Shown one piece after another: positions 26,871-38,621 of a stretch of 64,000 bases of DNA. The DNA lies in the NCBI RefSeq assembly GCF_013407855.1, contig NZ_JACBZH010000001.1:2914001-2978000 (forward strand), written 5' to 3'. A program made the translations under genes and the position numbers. The stretch is from Actinopolymorpha rutila. Its GTDB lineage: Bacteria > Actinomycetota > Actinomycetes > Propionibacteriales > Actinopolymorphaceae. Below the pieces are notes generated by a model. The model was given only the letters and a program-made list of their open reading frames with translations. It made no database searches and was not told the origin of the DNA. The number at the start of each line of letters is the position of its first letter. Position 1 is the stretch's first letter.

Positions 26871-28097
26871 ATGAAGGCTTGGTCGGCTCCCGAGGTTCCC
26901 CAGCTTCCCGGACCCGGGCAGGTGCCCATGGTCCACGACCACGCCAGCGGCGGCCGCCGGCTCAGCGCGCGCGGACCCGACGCGCGCCTGTACGTCTGCG
27001 GCATCACGCCCTACGACGCCACCCACCTCGGCCACTCGGCCACCTACGTCGCGTTCGACCTGCTCGGCCGGGCCTGGCGCGATGCCGGGCTCGCGGTCCA
27101 CTACGTCCAGAACGTCACCGATGTCGACGACCCCCTGCTCGAGCGTGCCGAGCAGACGGGGGAGCCGTGGCAGGCGCTGGCGCAGCGGCAGACCGATCTG
27201 TTCTGCGAGGACATGGCCGCCCTGCGGGTGCTCCCGCCGGAGGAGTTCGTCGGCGCGGTGGAGGCGATCCCGTACATCGCCGAGGCGATCGAGGTGCTCC
27301 GCGGGCGCGGCGGTGCGTACGACCTGGACGGTGACGTCTACTTCCCGGTGGCGGCCGACCCGGCGTTCGGCCAGGTGTCCCGGCTGTCGGCCGCGCAGAT
27401 GCGCGAGCTGTTCGCGGAGCGCGGCGGCGACCCTGACCGGCCCGGCAAGCGCGACCCGCTGGACTCCCTGATGTGGCGGCACGAACGCCCGGGCGAGCCG
27501 GCCTGGGACACCGCCGTCGGCCGCGGCCGGCCGGGCTGGCACGTGGAGTGTGCCGCGATCGCGTTGAGGTACCTCGGCATGGGCTTCGACGTGCAGGGCG
27601 GCGGCTCGGACCTGATCTTCCCCCACCATGAGATGTGCGCCTCGGCCGCGCAGGTGCTCACCGGTGAGGCGCCCTTCGCGCACTCCTACGTCTACCAGGG
27701 GATGGTCGCCCTGGACGGCGAGAAGATGTCGAAGTCCAAGGGCAACCTCGTCTTCTCCTCCCAGTTGCGCGGCGAGGGAGTCGACCCCAACGCGATCAGG
27801 CTGGCCGTGCTCGCACACCACTACCGCGACGACTGGGAGTGGACGCCCGCCGGCCTGGCCGCGGCGACCAGCCGGCTGAACCGCTGGCGTACGGCCGCTA
27901 TCCGGCCGGGCGCTGCCGACGCCGGGAAGGTGTTGCTGGGCGTACGCGAGGCGCTGGCCGCCGACCTGGACGCTCCGGCCGCGCTGGCCGTGGTCGACGC
28001 CTGGGCGGACGAGACCCTGGCCGGCGATGGCACCGACGAGGTCGCGTCGGCCCTGGTCCGCGACGTGTGCGACGCCCTGCTCGGCGTCCTGCTCTGA
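26871..28097 (+). CDS. mshC: L-cysteine:GlcN-Ins ligase of mycothiol synthesis
   Basis: A 408-residue class I aminoacyl-tRNA-synthetase-like enzyme that joins cysteine to glucosaminyl-inositol with ATP, the fourth step of mycothiol biosynthesis. The N-terminal [20 protein letters not shown] holds the zinc Cys and the HIGH-like [13 protein letters not shown] and FPHHEMCAS hold further zinc ligands. KMSKSKGN is the KMSKS loop. The length is about 410, shorter than CysS and typical of MshC. The ATG has a -10 TAGGCT only 8 nt upstream and no ribosome-binding site: probably leaderless. It follows the DUF3090/SCO1664 genes as in other actinobacteria. Confidence 0.95.
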   Translation: MKAWSAPEVPQLPGPGQVPMVHDHASGGRRLSARGPDARLYVCGITPYDATHLGHSATYVAFDLLGRAWRDAGLAVHYVQNVTDVDDPLLERAEQTGEPWQALAQRQTDLFCEDMAALRVLPPEEFVGAVEAIPYIAEAIEVLRGRGGAYDLDGDVYFPVAADPAFGQVSRLSAAQMRELFAERGGDPDRPGKRDPLDSLMWRHERPGEPAWDTAVGRGRPGWHVECAAIALRYLGMGFDVQGGGSDLIFPHHEMCASAAQVLTGEAPFAHSYVYQGMVALDGEKMSKSKGNLVFSSQLRGEGVDPNAIRLAVLAHHYRDDWEWTPAGLAAATSRLNRWRTAAIRPGAADAGKVLLGVREALAADLDAPAALAVVDAWADETLAGDGTDEVASALVRDVCDALLGVLL

Positions 28098-28107
28098 CGC
28101 AGCCGGC

Positions 28108-28971
28108 TCAGCCGGCGAGGAAGTCGGCGAGTACGCCGGTCAGCCGGCCCGGTGCGTCCTCCTGCACCAGGTGACCGGCGCCCTCGAACAGCTCCGTCCG
28201 GGCGCTCGGGATCGCCGCGGCCAGCCGGTGCGCGTGCGCCGGCGGCAGCCACTGGTCCTGCGTACCCCATCCGACGAGCACGGGCAGGTCGAGGTCGGCG
28301 TAGCGGTCCTCGATCTCCGCGGTGAGCCGCTGGTCGGCCTGCTCGATCTGCCGGTAGAACGCAGCCTGGCCGAGGTCGCCGAGCCAGGGGCCAACCACGG
28401 CGTCCAGCACCTCCGGAGCGAGCGGACGCGCGCTGCCGGAGGACACGTAGCTGCGGACCAGCGCCTCGTGCTGGGTTCGCGGCAACCGCGCGAACACCTC
28501 GCCGTGTGAGCCCATCAGCCGGAAGAACTCGCTGCCCCACGGGCGTAGTGCGACCGCGTCCAGCAGCGCCAGCCGGTCGTACGGCACGCCGTCGAGCAGC
28601 GTCGTGCGCAACGCGACCGCGCCGCCGATGTCGTGCGCGACCACTGCAGGCCGACCGTTGGCGGAGTCCAGTCCCCAAAGCCGGAGCAGCCCGGTGAACA
28701 CCTCCTGCTGCGCGGCCAGGGACACGTCCTGTCCGGCCCGCATCTCCGACCGGCCGTAGCCCGGCATGTCCCAGAGGTACACCGTGTGGCCGGCCGCGAC
28801 GAGACGCGCGGCGACGTCGCGCCAGACGTAGGAGGAGAACGGCGTTCCGTGCAGCAGGACGACCGGCGGGCCCGCGCCCAGGCGGGTCCAGCGCACGACG
28901 CCGTGCGGGCTGCGGTACTCCTCGCTGAGCTCCGGGGCGAGGTTCAGGGCCAGGTTCGCAGCGGCGATCAT
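28108..28971 (-). CDS. alpha/beta hydrolase with Asp nucleophile
   Basis: A 287-residue alpha/beta hydrolase. The oxyanion region is HGTPFSSYVW (41-50). The nucleophile elbow is AHDIGG, with Asp114 rather than Ser, as in haloalkane/haloacid dehalogenases and epoxide hydrolases. The acid is in GWGTQDQWLP and the His in GAGHLVQED. Substrate unknown. It is divergent from the CGNR regulator, and the shared promoter region carries two identical inverted-repeat operators, so it is probably controlled by that regulator. Confidence 0.88.
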   Translation of the reverse strand: MIAAANLALNLAPELSEEYRSPHGVVRWTRLGAGPPVVLLHGTPFSSYVWRDVAARLVAAGHTVYLWDMPGYGRSEMRAGQDVSLAAQQEVFTGLLRLWGLDSANGRPAVVAHDIGGAVALRTTLLDGVPYDRLALLDAVALRPWGSEFFRLMGSHGEVFARLPRTQHEALVRSYVSSGSARPLAPEVLDAVVGPWLGDLGQAAFYRQIEQADQRLTAEIEDRYADLDLPVLVGWGTQDQWLPPAHAHRLAAAIPSARTELFEGAGHLVQEDAPGRLTGVLADFLAG

Positions 28972-28985
28972 CTCGGCTCCTTCGT

Positions 28986-29051
28986 GTTACCGGTAGGGTG
29001 TCGATGACGGTAACAGGCAGGAGTTACCAGTGCAACACCTCATGGGGTAAC
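28986..29051. promoter_or_regulatory. two identical operators GTTACC-N17-GGTAAC
   Basis: GTTACC/GGTAAC pairs lie at 28986-28991/29009-29014 and 29023-29028/29046-29051, each spaced by exactly 17 nt. Between the two, GGTAAC-N8-GTTACC makes a further palindrome. All lie in the 88-bp gap between the divergent hydrolase and CGNR genes. Probable binding sites for the CGNR protein or another dimeric regulator. Confidence 0.75.
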
Positions 29052-29059
29052 GTCACCGC

Positions 29060-29623
29060 ATGTCGTACGACCGACCGGCAGCGCCGGAGCCACTCGCCCG
29101 CGTCGAGGAGTTCTGCAACTCGGCGAGGTTCCTGTACGACCAGGACGCCTGGGCCGACCTGACGGGCGCCCGGGAGTGGCTGGCCGCGCATGCCGGCCCC
29201 GCGACCGCCGGGGAGATCGACGACCACGGACTGGCCGAGCTCGTCCGGCTGCGGGAGGCGATCCGGGACCATCTGGACGGCTCGACCGCCGCGCAGGTGC
29301 ACGACACGCTGAACACGCACGCCGAGAGGTCGCTGCGGCCGCCGCGGTGGAGCCCGGACGGCATGCCGCTCATACCGCCGGCCGGTGGGTCCGCGCTCGG
29401 TGAGTTCGTCGGCGGCCTGCTCGCGACCCTCGCTCTGGAGGAGGTGGCCGGCCGGCGCGACCGGCTCAAGGTGTGCGGCTCACCGGACTGCCGATGGGTC
29501 TTCTACGACCGGTCGCCGGGCAACAAGGGCGTGTGGTGCAGCATGCGCACCTGCGGTGCCCGGCACAAGATGCGGGCGATGCGCGAACGTCGGAGCGGGG
29601 GAAGCTCCGGGGGCCAGGCCTGA
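29060..29623 (+). CDS. CGNR zinc-finger (ABATE-domain) regulator
   Basis: A 187-residue protein: an N-terminal ABATE domain (about 10-130; FCNSARFLYDQDAWADL, LVRLREAIRDHL) and a C-terminal CGNR zinc finger (about 138-180). The finger has Cys residues in VCGSPDCRWVFYDRSPGN, WCSMRTCGARHKMR. The eponymous CGNR is CGAR here, a common variation. Members are presumed transcription regulators induced by stress or ligand. The divergent hydrolase and paired operators support autoregulation and control of the hydrolase. Confidence 0.88.
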   Translation: MSYDRPAAPEPLARVEEFCNSARFLYDQDAWADLTGAREWLAAHAGPATAGEIDDHGLAELVRLREAIRDHLDGSTAAQVHDTLNTHAERSLRPPRWSPDGMPLIPPAGGSALGEFVGGLLATLALEEVAGRRDRLKVCGSPDCRWVFYDRSPGNKGVWCSMRTCGARHKMRAMRERRSGGSSGGQA

Positions 29624-29630
29624 GCCGGGG

Positions 29631-29636
29631 CCTAGA
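29631..29636. repeat. left copy of the IS target duplication CCTAGA
   Basis: The 6-bp CCTAGA is repeated at 30765-30770, immediately outside the other end of the insertion sequence. It fits the NCTAGN target known for IS481-type elements. This copy supplies the TAG stop codon of the transposase. Confidence 0.85.
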
Positions 29637-30696
29637 TGTTGCGGGTCGTGACGTTGGTGACGGTCTGGTGGAGGCGTGAGGCGGGTGGTTGGTCGCCGGC
29701 GGCGGTGTGGGCTCGATGGTAGTTGTAGTGGATGTTCCACACCTGGATCGCTCGTGCGCGTTGGCCTTCGCTGGTCCACACGCGGGCGTAGAGGAGTTCC
29801 TCAGCCAGGGTGCGCTGGTAGCGCTCGGCCTTGCCGTTGTGGCGGGGTGTGTAGGGACGGGTGCGCTGGTGGCGCGAGGCGAAGGCTGTCGCTGTGCGCA
29901 CGAACGCCCCGGCCCGGTAGTTCGCACCATTGTCGGTGACCAGGCGAGTGATCCGGACGATGCCGTGGGCTGCGAAGAACGCTCGTGCCCGGTGGAAGAA
30001 GCCGATGGTCGTCTTGGCGGTCTCATCGGTTAGGTGCTCGGTGTAGGCCAGCCGGGAGAACCCGTCGACGGCTGAGTGCAGGTAGACGTAGCCCGCCTTG
30101 GCACCACCCTTCTTCTTGGCTTTGGCGCGTTGGGCGGCCCGGTCGGCGTCACTGCCGCGCCCGTGGGCCCGCCAGCCGCCACCATCGGGGATCCGGCCGA
30201 CCTTCTTCACATCCAGGTGCACCATGTGCCCCGGATAGCGGGCAGTGATCCGCTCCGGCCGCCGGTTCGACGCACCGGACGGGTCCAGGTCACGGCGCCG
30301 GTTGATGCCCAGGCGGACCAGCCACCGGCCTACGGTGGCGACCGAGACCCGGTGGCCGCGGTGGGTGAGCTCGGCGGCGATCGTGCGGGCGGACCACTTG
30401 TGCTCTCGCCGCCAGCTCTCGATCAGCTCCACCACCTCATCCGGTGTCTGTGACGGGGAGGAATGCGGGGCCGAGGAGCGGTCGAGCAGGCCGGCGTCGC
30501 CGCTGGACCGGTAGCGGTTCACCCATCTCGACAGGCACTGACGTGACACACCGGCCTCCGCAGCCACGTGTGCGATCGGACGGGTCTGGCACCGGGTAAC
30601 AAGACGCAGCCGGCCGGCAGGAGTCAACGGGGCGCTAGCGTGGGACACGAGGGGTAGATCCCTTTCGGTGAGCAGGACGGTTGGTCGCACTTCCAT
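29632..30696 (-). CDS. IS481-family transposase (DDE integrase core)
   Basis: A 354-residue transposase as drawn from ATG 30696; a GTG at 30648 (VSHASAPLTP) matches the usual family start and may be the true one (338 residues). The N-terminal helix-turn-helix region holds VAAEAGVSRQCLSRWVNRY; a second HTH holds SARTIAAELTHRG. The DDE catalytic core shows VHLDVKK (first Asp), VTDNGANYR (second Asp) and HNGKAERYQRTLAEE (Glu). The reading frame runs past the element end by two bases and stops at the TAG inside the target duplication. Confidence 0.93.
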   Translation of the reverse strand: MEVRPTVLLTERDLPLVSHASAPLTPAGRLRLVTRCQTRPIAHVAAEAGVSRQCLSRWVNRYRSSGDAGLLDRSSAPHSSPSQTPDEVVELIESWRREHKWSARTIAAELTHRGHRVSVATVGRWLVRLGINRRRDLDPSGASNRRPERITARYPGHMVHLDVKKVGRIPDGGGWRAHGRGSDADRAAQRAKAKKKGGAKAGYVYLHSAVDGFSRLAYTEHLTDETAKTTIGFFHRARAFFAAHGIVRITRLVTDNGANYRAGAFVRTATAFASRHQRTRPYTPRHNGKAERYQRTLAEELLYARVWTSEGQRARAIQVWNIHYNYHRAHTAAGDQPPASRLHQTVTNVTTRNI

Positions 30697-30764
30697 CCTG
30701 CCGTCGGGCGATCTACCCCTCGTTCACACCCTGGCTACCGTCAACAACCTCATGAGCCACAACA
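29637..30764 (-). mobile_element. IS481-family insertion sequence, intact
   Basis: A 1128-bp element with imperfect terminal inverted repeats: the left end begins TGTTGCGGGTCGTGACGTTG, and the right end, read inward, begins TGTTGTGGCTCATGAGGTTG. Flanking CCTAGA duplications (29631-29636 and 30765-30770) show simple transposition without later rearrangement. The single transposase gene is complete. The insertion lies between the CGNR gene and the PAC2 gene, exactly on the PAC2 TAG stop codon, and leaves both genes readable. Few changes between the ends, and the exact duplication, suggest a fairly recent insertion. Confidence 0.93.
30647..30723. repeat. 14-bp perfect inverted repeat at the transposase start
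   Basis: ACGAGGGGTAGATC (30647-30660) and GATCTACCCCTCGT (30710-30723) form a perfect 14-bp stem with a 49-nt loop spanning the start region of the transposase. In a read-through mRNA the stem would bury the GTG 30648 start, a known way insertion sequences limit translation from outside promoters. Role inferred. Confidence 0.6.
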
Positions 30765-30770
30765 CCTAGA
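30765..30770. repeat. right copy of the IS target duplication CCTAGA
   Basis: This CCTAGA is identical to 29631-29636. It contains the TAG stop codon (30766-30768, minus strand) of the PAC2 gene. Confidence 0.85.
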
Positions 30771-31635
30771 CCGGGCCCTGCTCGCCGCTGCCCCGGTCCG
30801 GGCGCCGGCGGAGGTACCGCTCGAACTCCTTGGCGATCGCCTCGCCGGTGGCCTCCGGCAGGTCGGCGGCGTCACGGGCCTGCTCCAGCGACTGGACGTA
30901 CTCCGATACCTCGGTGTCGTCGCGGGCCAGATCGTCCACGCCACGCTCCCAGGCACGGGCGTCCTCGGGCAGGTCGCCGAGCGGCACCGTCAGGTCGAGC
31001 AGGTCCTCGACCTTGCGGAGCAGGGCGAGAGTGGCCTTCGGGCACGGGCTGGACGCGACGTAGTGGGGGACCGCCGCCCAGAACGACACCGCAGGCAGGC
31101 TCTCGCTGTGGCAGGCCTCCTGCAGCACACCCAGGACACCGGTCGGGCCTTCGTAGGTCGGCGCCTCCAGGCCCAGCGCCGATGCGAGCTCGGGATCGGT
31201 GGCGCTCGCGGTGACCGGGATCGGCCGGGTGTGCGGGCTGTCGGCCAGCAGCGCGCCGAGCAGGACCGCCATCTCCGCGCCGAGGCTGTCGGCGACGTCC
31301 AGGATCTCCGCGCAGAACTGCCGCCACCGCATGTTGGGTTCGATGCCGCGGACCAGGATCACGTCGCGGGGCGCGTCCGGCGGCCGGGCGACCAGGACCC
31401 GGGTGGCGGGCCAGGTGATCCGGCGTACGCCCTGCGCGTCGGCGCCGACCGAGGGCCGGTTGACCTGGTAGTCGTAGTAGTCGTCGGAGCCGAGCTCACC
31501 CAGTGGCTGGGCCTTCCACACCTTCGCCAGGTGGTCGAGCGCGGAACTCGCCGCGTCCGCGGCGTCGTTCCATCCCTCGAAGGCCGCGAGGAGGACCGGG
31601 TCTTCCAGTTCCGGCGAGCCTTCGAGCTCGAGCAC
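30766..31635 (-). CDS. PAC2 family protein
   Basis: A 289-residue PAC2-domain protein, related to proteasome assembly chaperone 2 of eukaryotes and to bacterial PAC2 proteins of unknown role. It starts LELEGSPELEDPVLLAAFEGWNDA, the family N-terminus. Later motifs are ILVRGIEPNMRWRQFCAEIL and LGALLADSPHTRPIPVTA. The GTG at 31635 is chosen because gggagg lies 8 nt upstream and the family begins there; the frame stays open to 31746. The stop codon sits in the IS target duplication. A proteasome locus lies 18 kb away, but no functional link is shown. Confidence 0.88.
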   Translation of the reverse strand: MLELEGSPELEDPVLLAAFEGWNDAADAASSALDHLAKVWKAQPLGELGSDDYYDYQVNRPSVGADAQGVRRITWPATRVLVARPPDAPRDVILVRGIEPNMRWRQFCAEILDVADSLGAEMAVLLGALLADSPHTRPIPVTASATDPELASALGLEAPTYEGPTGVLGVLQEACHSESLPAVSFWAAVPHYVASSPCPKATLALLRKVEDLLDLTVPLGDLPEDARAWERGVDDLARDDTEVSEYVQSLEQARDAADLPEATGEAIAKEFERYLRRRPDRGSGEQGPV

Positions 31636-31890
31636 GTGGATCGTCCTCCCTGTCGTCGGTGTCCGACGCCGCACGGAGCCGGACCCGCCAACTATGCCGG
31701 ACCCTCCGGACACCGCCTCCGATAGCCTACGTGGCTTCGCCGTCACGCACGTCGCGACGTGCCGGGCGCCACCCGCCGGTGATCTCGGAGGCTGATGATC
31801 TCGGAGTCCAAGAACACCGTCCGGTGGGTGGACGCCCGGGTACGCTGGTGGCGGTCTGTCCCGATCAGCCGATCAAAAGGAGCGACCCTC

Positions 31891-35367
<3,477 letters not shown>

Positions 35368-35433
35368 GCACGGCTCTGACCGGCTCCGATCAGTTCTGAT
35401 CAGTTCCGAAGATCGTCTCCGACTGTCACGATG

Positions 35434-35474
35434 CGGTCGGGTGCCGTTCACGCTCAGGCGTCGGCACCCGACCG
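35434..35474 (+). terminator. hairpin terminator after metH
   Basis: A perfect 13-bp inverted repeat, cggtcgggtgccg (35434-35446) / cggcacccgaccg (35462-35474), with a 15-nt loop, followed by tttcgt. It lies 67 bp after the metH stop. Confidence 0.85.
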
Positions 35475-35718
35475 TTTCGTAGTGATTCGGTAACACTCGC
35501 TCGTAGTCAGCCGACGAGGAGCTTCACGGGGTGACGACGTAGATCCCGCGCCCGCGACCCCGGCTACCCGCCGTACTTCCTGCGTACTCTGCGTAAATCC
35601 AAGGATTTGTTGTGCAATCGCGACGCCAACGTGAGACGTCTGACATTCCGTAGCTGGTCACCGACGGCTATGGTGCGGGGCGGGCCGCTCCAGGCCCTCC
35701 CTGACGATGAGGTGGAAA
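35475..35718 (+). promoter_or_regulatory. upstream region of the peptide ABC operon
   Basis: The gap from metH to the binding-protein gene (35368-35718) holds no gene. After the metH terminator it contains gcgtac-type direct repeats (about 35573-35594) and the palindrome AAATCC-AA-GGATTT (35595-35608) in an AT-richer stretch, a likely operator or promoter-proximal site. The exact -35/-10 pair is unclear. Confidence 0.4.
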
Positions 35719-37332
35719 ATGCGACCATTCACCAGCCGGATGGTGCGGGTGCTGGCGGCGGGCGGTGCGTTGGCCCTCGCCGTCACCGCGTGCGGCGGCC
35801 AGTCCGGCAGCGACACCCAGAGCGGCGGCGGTGCGGGCAAGGCGCCCCTGGTCTTCGGTACGACCGACGCCTTCGGCACGGTGGACCCGTCCGGCTCCTA
35901 CGACAACCCGGGCTGGGAGATCCTCTACAACTCGGCGCAGACGCTGCTGTCCATTCCGCCGGGCGGGACCACCCCGAAGCCCGACGCTGCCGAGAAGTGT
36001 GAGTTCACCGACCCGAAGACCTACACCTGCACCCTGAAGAAGAACCTCAAGTTCTCCGACGGCAGCCCGCTGACGAGCAAGGACGTGAAGTTCACCTTCG
36101 ACCGGATGCTGAAGATCGCCGACCCCAACGGGCCGTCGAGCATCTTCGCCGACCAGCTCGCCTCCACCGAGGCGAAGGACCCGCAGACCGCGGTCTTCCA
36201 CCTGAAGTTCCCCGACGCGACCTGGCCGTTCCGGCTCACAACCGCGGCCGCCTCGATCGTGCCGGACGAGAAGTACCCGGCCGACAAGCTGCAGCCGATG
36301 GGCAACGACAAGATCATCGGCTCCGGGCCGTACAAGGTGACGAAGTACGACCCGTCGCAGCAGATCGTGCTGGAGCCAAACGACCAGTACAAGGGCGACA
36401 AGAAGCTGTCCAACAGCAAGGTCCTCATCCAGGTCTACAAGGACGAGAAGAGCCTGAAGAGCGCGGTGGAAAGCGGCGAGGTGCAGGTGGCCTACCGCAC
36501 CCTCACCCCCACGCTGCTGAAGGACCTGGAGGACAACGGCGCGGCCAAGAAGGTCAAGGTCGTCAAGGGTGCGGGCACCGGCATCCAGTACCTCGCCTTC
36601 AACAACAAGAAGGGCCCCTTCGCCAAGAAGGAGGTGCGCCAGGCCGCCGCCAGCCTGCTGGACCGGCAGTCCATCGCGAGCCAGGTCTACAACAACACCG
36701 TGACCCCGCTGTACACGATGGTGCCGAAGGGCCTGCCCGGGCACGAGGACAAGTTCAAGTCCGCGTTCGGTGACAAGCCCGACCAGGCCAAGGCGAAGAG
36801 CCTGCTCCAGAAGGCGGGCGTGACCACCCCGGTCAACGTCCAGCTGTGGTACAGCCCCGACCACTACGGCGAGGCCTCGGCCGACATGTTCGCCGAGATC
36901 AAGCGCCAGCTGGAAGCCGGCGGACTGTTCAAGGTCTCGCTGAAGTCGGCGTCGTGGGAGCAGTACAAGAAGGACTATGCCGCCGGTGCCTACAACGGCT
37001 GGCAGCTCGGGTGGTACCCCGACTTCCCCGACACCGACAACTACCTGTCGCCGTTCTACGCCAAGAACAACTTCATCGGCGCGGGCTACGGCTACTCCAA
37101 CCCGCAGATGGACAAGCTGCTGACCCAGGAGAAGTCCACGTCCGACCAGCAGAAGCGGCAGCAGGCGTTCTCGCAGATCCAGACGATCGCCACCGAGGAC
37201 GTCCCGCTGATCCCGCTGTGGCAGGACAACATGATCGCCGCCGTGCGCGACGGCGTGACCGGCGTCAAGGACACCTTCGACCCGCTGTACACCTTCCGGT
37301 TCTGGTTGGTCGACGCGAGCAAGGCGAAGTAG
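35719..37332 (+). CDS. ABC transporter peptide-binding lipoprotein (SBP family 5)
   Basis: A 537-residue extracellular solute-binding protein of the DppA/OppA family. The signal peptide ends in the lipobox VTAC, so the mature protein is a lipid-anchored Cys protein with a Gly/Ser-rich linker. The family motifs FSDGSPLTSKDVKFTFDRML and IIGSGPYKVTKY are present. It captures oligopeptides, or another solute such as nickel or sugar chains, for the importer encoded by the next four genes. The ATG 35719 is chosen because it follows aggtgg; ATG 35707 is also in frame. A large hairpin follows, which may set expression higher than for the permeases. Confidence 0.92.
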   Translation: MRPFTSRMVRVLAAGGALALAVTACGGQSGSDTQSGGGAGKAPLVFGTTDAFGTVDPSGSYDNPGWEILYNSAQTLLSIPPGGTTPKPDAAEKCEFTDPKTYTCTLKKNLKFSDGSPLTSKDVKFTFDRMLKIADPNGPSSIFADQLASTEAKDPQTAVFHLKFPDATWPFRLTTAAASIVPDEKYPADKLQPMGNDKIIGSGPYKVTKYDPSQQIVLEPNDQYKGDKKLSNSKVLIQVYKDEKSLKSAVESGEVQVAYRTLTPTLLKDLEDNGAAKKVKVVKGAGTGIQYLAFNNKKGPFAKKEVRQAAASLLDRQSIASQVYNNTVTPLYTMVPKGLPGHEDKFKSAFGDKPDQAKAKSLLQKAGVTTPVNVQLWYSPDHYGEASADMFAEIKRQLEAGGLFKVSLKSASWEQYKKDYAAGAYNGWQLGWYPDFPDTDNYLSPFYAKNNFIGAGYGYSNPQMDKLLTQEKSTSDQQKRQQAFSQIQTIATEDVPLIPLWQDNMIAAVRDGVTGVKDTFDPLYTFRFWLVDASKAK

Positions 37333-37377
37333 GGCCAGGTAGGGCAACTCAGGGTTCGCCGGTGCGCGTCACGCGCA

Positions 37378-37433
37378 CCGCATCCGGTGGGTCCGCGCCA
37401 CGCAGGTACGTACTGCGGGCCCACCGGATGCGG
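37378..37433 (+). terminator. 19-bp hairpin between binding protein and permeases
   Basis: The repeat of 37378-37396 pairs with 37415-37433 over 19 bp with one G-T pair (core gcatccggtggg/cccaccggatgc). It lies 45 bp after the binding-protein stop. It is probably a partial terminator or an RNA-stabilising hairpin within the operon. The rest of the gap to 37592 has only GT-rich repeats (tgtgtgtacgtgtgcgtacgg). Confidence 0.7.
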
Positions 37434-37592
37434 TCCGTCGCACCTACGTGTGTGTACGTGTGCGTACGGACCCACCGGAGCCCACTTGTCAGGACCGGGT
37501 TGACAGCACGCTCGTCGTGACCGCGCGGGCGGAACGCACCGAGGTGACTCCTCGGTGCCCGCCGAGTCGTTCGCACGGAAAGGTTAGGTGGC

Positions 37593-38621
37593 ATGGCCGG
37601 CCGATCAGGGTCGTTGCGGAGGTATCTCGCCGTCCGCCTGCTCCTGGTGATTCCCAACGTGTTCGTCCTGCTCACGTTGGTGTTCCTGCTGCTGCGGGTC
37701 GCCCCGGGCGACCCGGTCTCTGCGGCCCTGGGCGGCCGGTTGCCGGCGGCCGAGCTCGCCAAGCGACGTGCCGCGGGCGGGTACGACGACCCGATCCTCG
37801 TGCAGTACTGGCACTACCTCAGTCGCATCTTCACCGGCGACTTCGGTACGGCGGTCAGCGACAACCGCCCGATCACCAACATCCTGCTGGTCAACGGCGC
37901 GGCCACGTTGAGCCTCACGCTGTCGGCCCTGGTGGTCGCCTGCGTGATCGGCATCCCACTCGGCCTGCTGGCCGCGCGCTATCGCGACTCCCTCGGCGAC
38001 GTCGCGATCCGGGTGTTCGGTGTCTTCACCTACGCAGCACCGGTCTTCTTCGTCGGTGTGGTGGCGATCATCATCTTCACTGGCAAGCTCGGCTGGCTGC
38101 CGTCCGGGCAGCAGGCCAGCCCGATCGCGCAGCTGACGGTCGAGCCGGTCACCCACATCTTCCTGCTCGACGCGTTGCTGGCCGGTGACTCCAGGTCGTT
38201 CGTCGACGGGCTGAAACACCTGGTGATGCCGGCGGTCACGCTGGGGCTGCTGATCACCGGAGTCTTCATCCGGCTGATCCGGGTCAACGTCGCCCAGACG
38301 CTGCGCGACGACTACGTGGAGGCGGCCCGGGCCCGTGGCATCGCCGAACGCCGGGTTGTCTTCCAGCACGCGTTCCGCAACGCCATGGTGCCGTTCGTCA
38401 CGGTGCTCGGCCTGCAGGCGGCGCTGTCGCTGGGCGGTGCGATCCTCACCGAGACGACGTTCAGCTGGCCGGGCCTCGGATCGCAGCTGGTGCAGTACAT
38501 CAACGCCCGCGACTACGTGGCCGTACAGGGCATCATGACCATCTTCGCCCTCGTCGTGGTGGGGATCAGCCTGCTCATCGACCTGATCAACGCGTTCATC
38601 GACCCGAGGGTGAGGTACTGA
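37593..38621 (+). CDS. ABC transporter permease, DppB-type
   Basis: A 342-residue integral membrane permease with six TM helices, one N-terminal and five in the binding-protein-dependent transport domain. The EAA loop is seen as DDYVEAARARGIAERRVVFQHAFRNAMVP, which contacts the ATPase. The first TM (LLLVIPNVFVLLTLVFLLLRVAPGDP) is typical of DppB. Strong aaagg upstream. Overlaps dppC by 1 bp. Confidence 0.93.
   Translation: MAGRSGSLRRYLAVRLLLVIPNVFVLLTLVFLLLRVAPGDPVSAALGGRLPAAELAKRRAAGGYDDPILVQYWHYLSRIFTGDFGTAVSDNRPITNILLVNGAATLSLTLSALVVACVIGIPLGLLAARYRDSLGDVAIRVFGVFTYAAPVFFVGVVAIIIFTGKLGWLPSGQQASPIAQLTVEPVTHIFLLDALLAGDSRSFVDGLKHLVMPAVTLGLLITGVFIRLIRVNVAQTLRDDYVEAARARGIAERRVVFQHAFRNAMVPFVTVLGLQAALSLGGAILTETTFSWPGLGSQLVQYINARDYVAVQGIMTIFALVVVGISLLIDLINAFIDPRVRY

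Noticed and set aside
29060..31635. IS481 disrupting the PAC2 or CGNR gene
   Set aside because: The target duplication includes the PAC2 stop codon, so PAC2 is intact; the CGNR stop lies before the left end.
31747..31890. A cobalamin or SAM/SAH riboswitch before metH
   Set aside because: Only about 40 nt lie between the likely promoter and start, and no conserved riboswitch block is visible.
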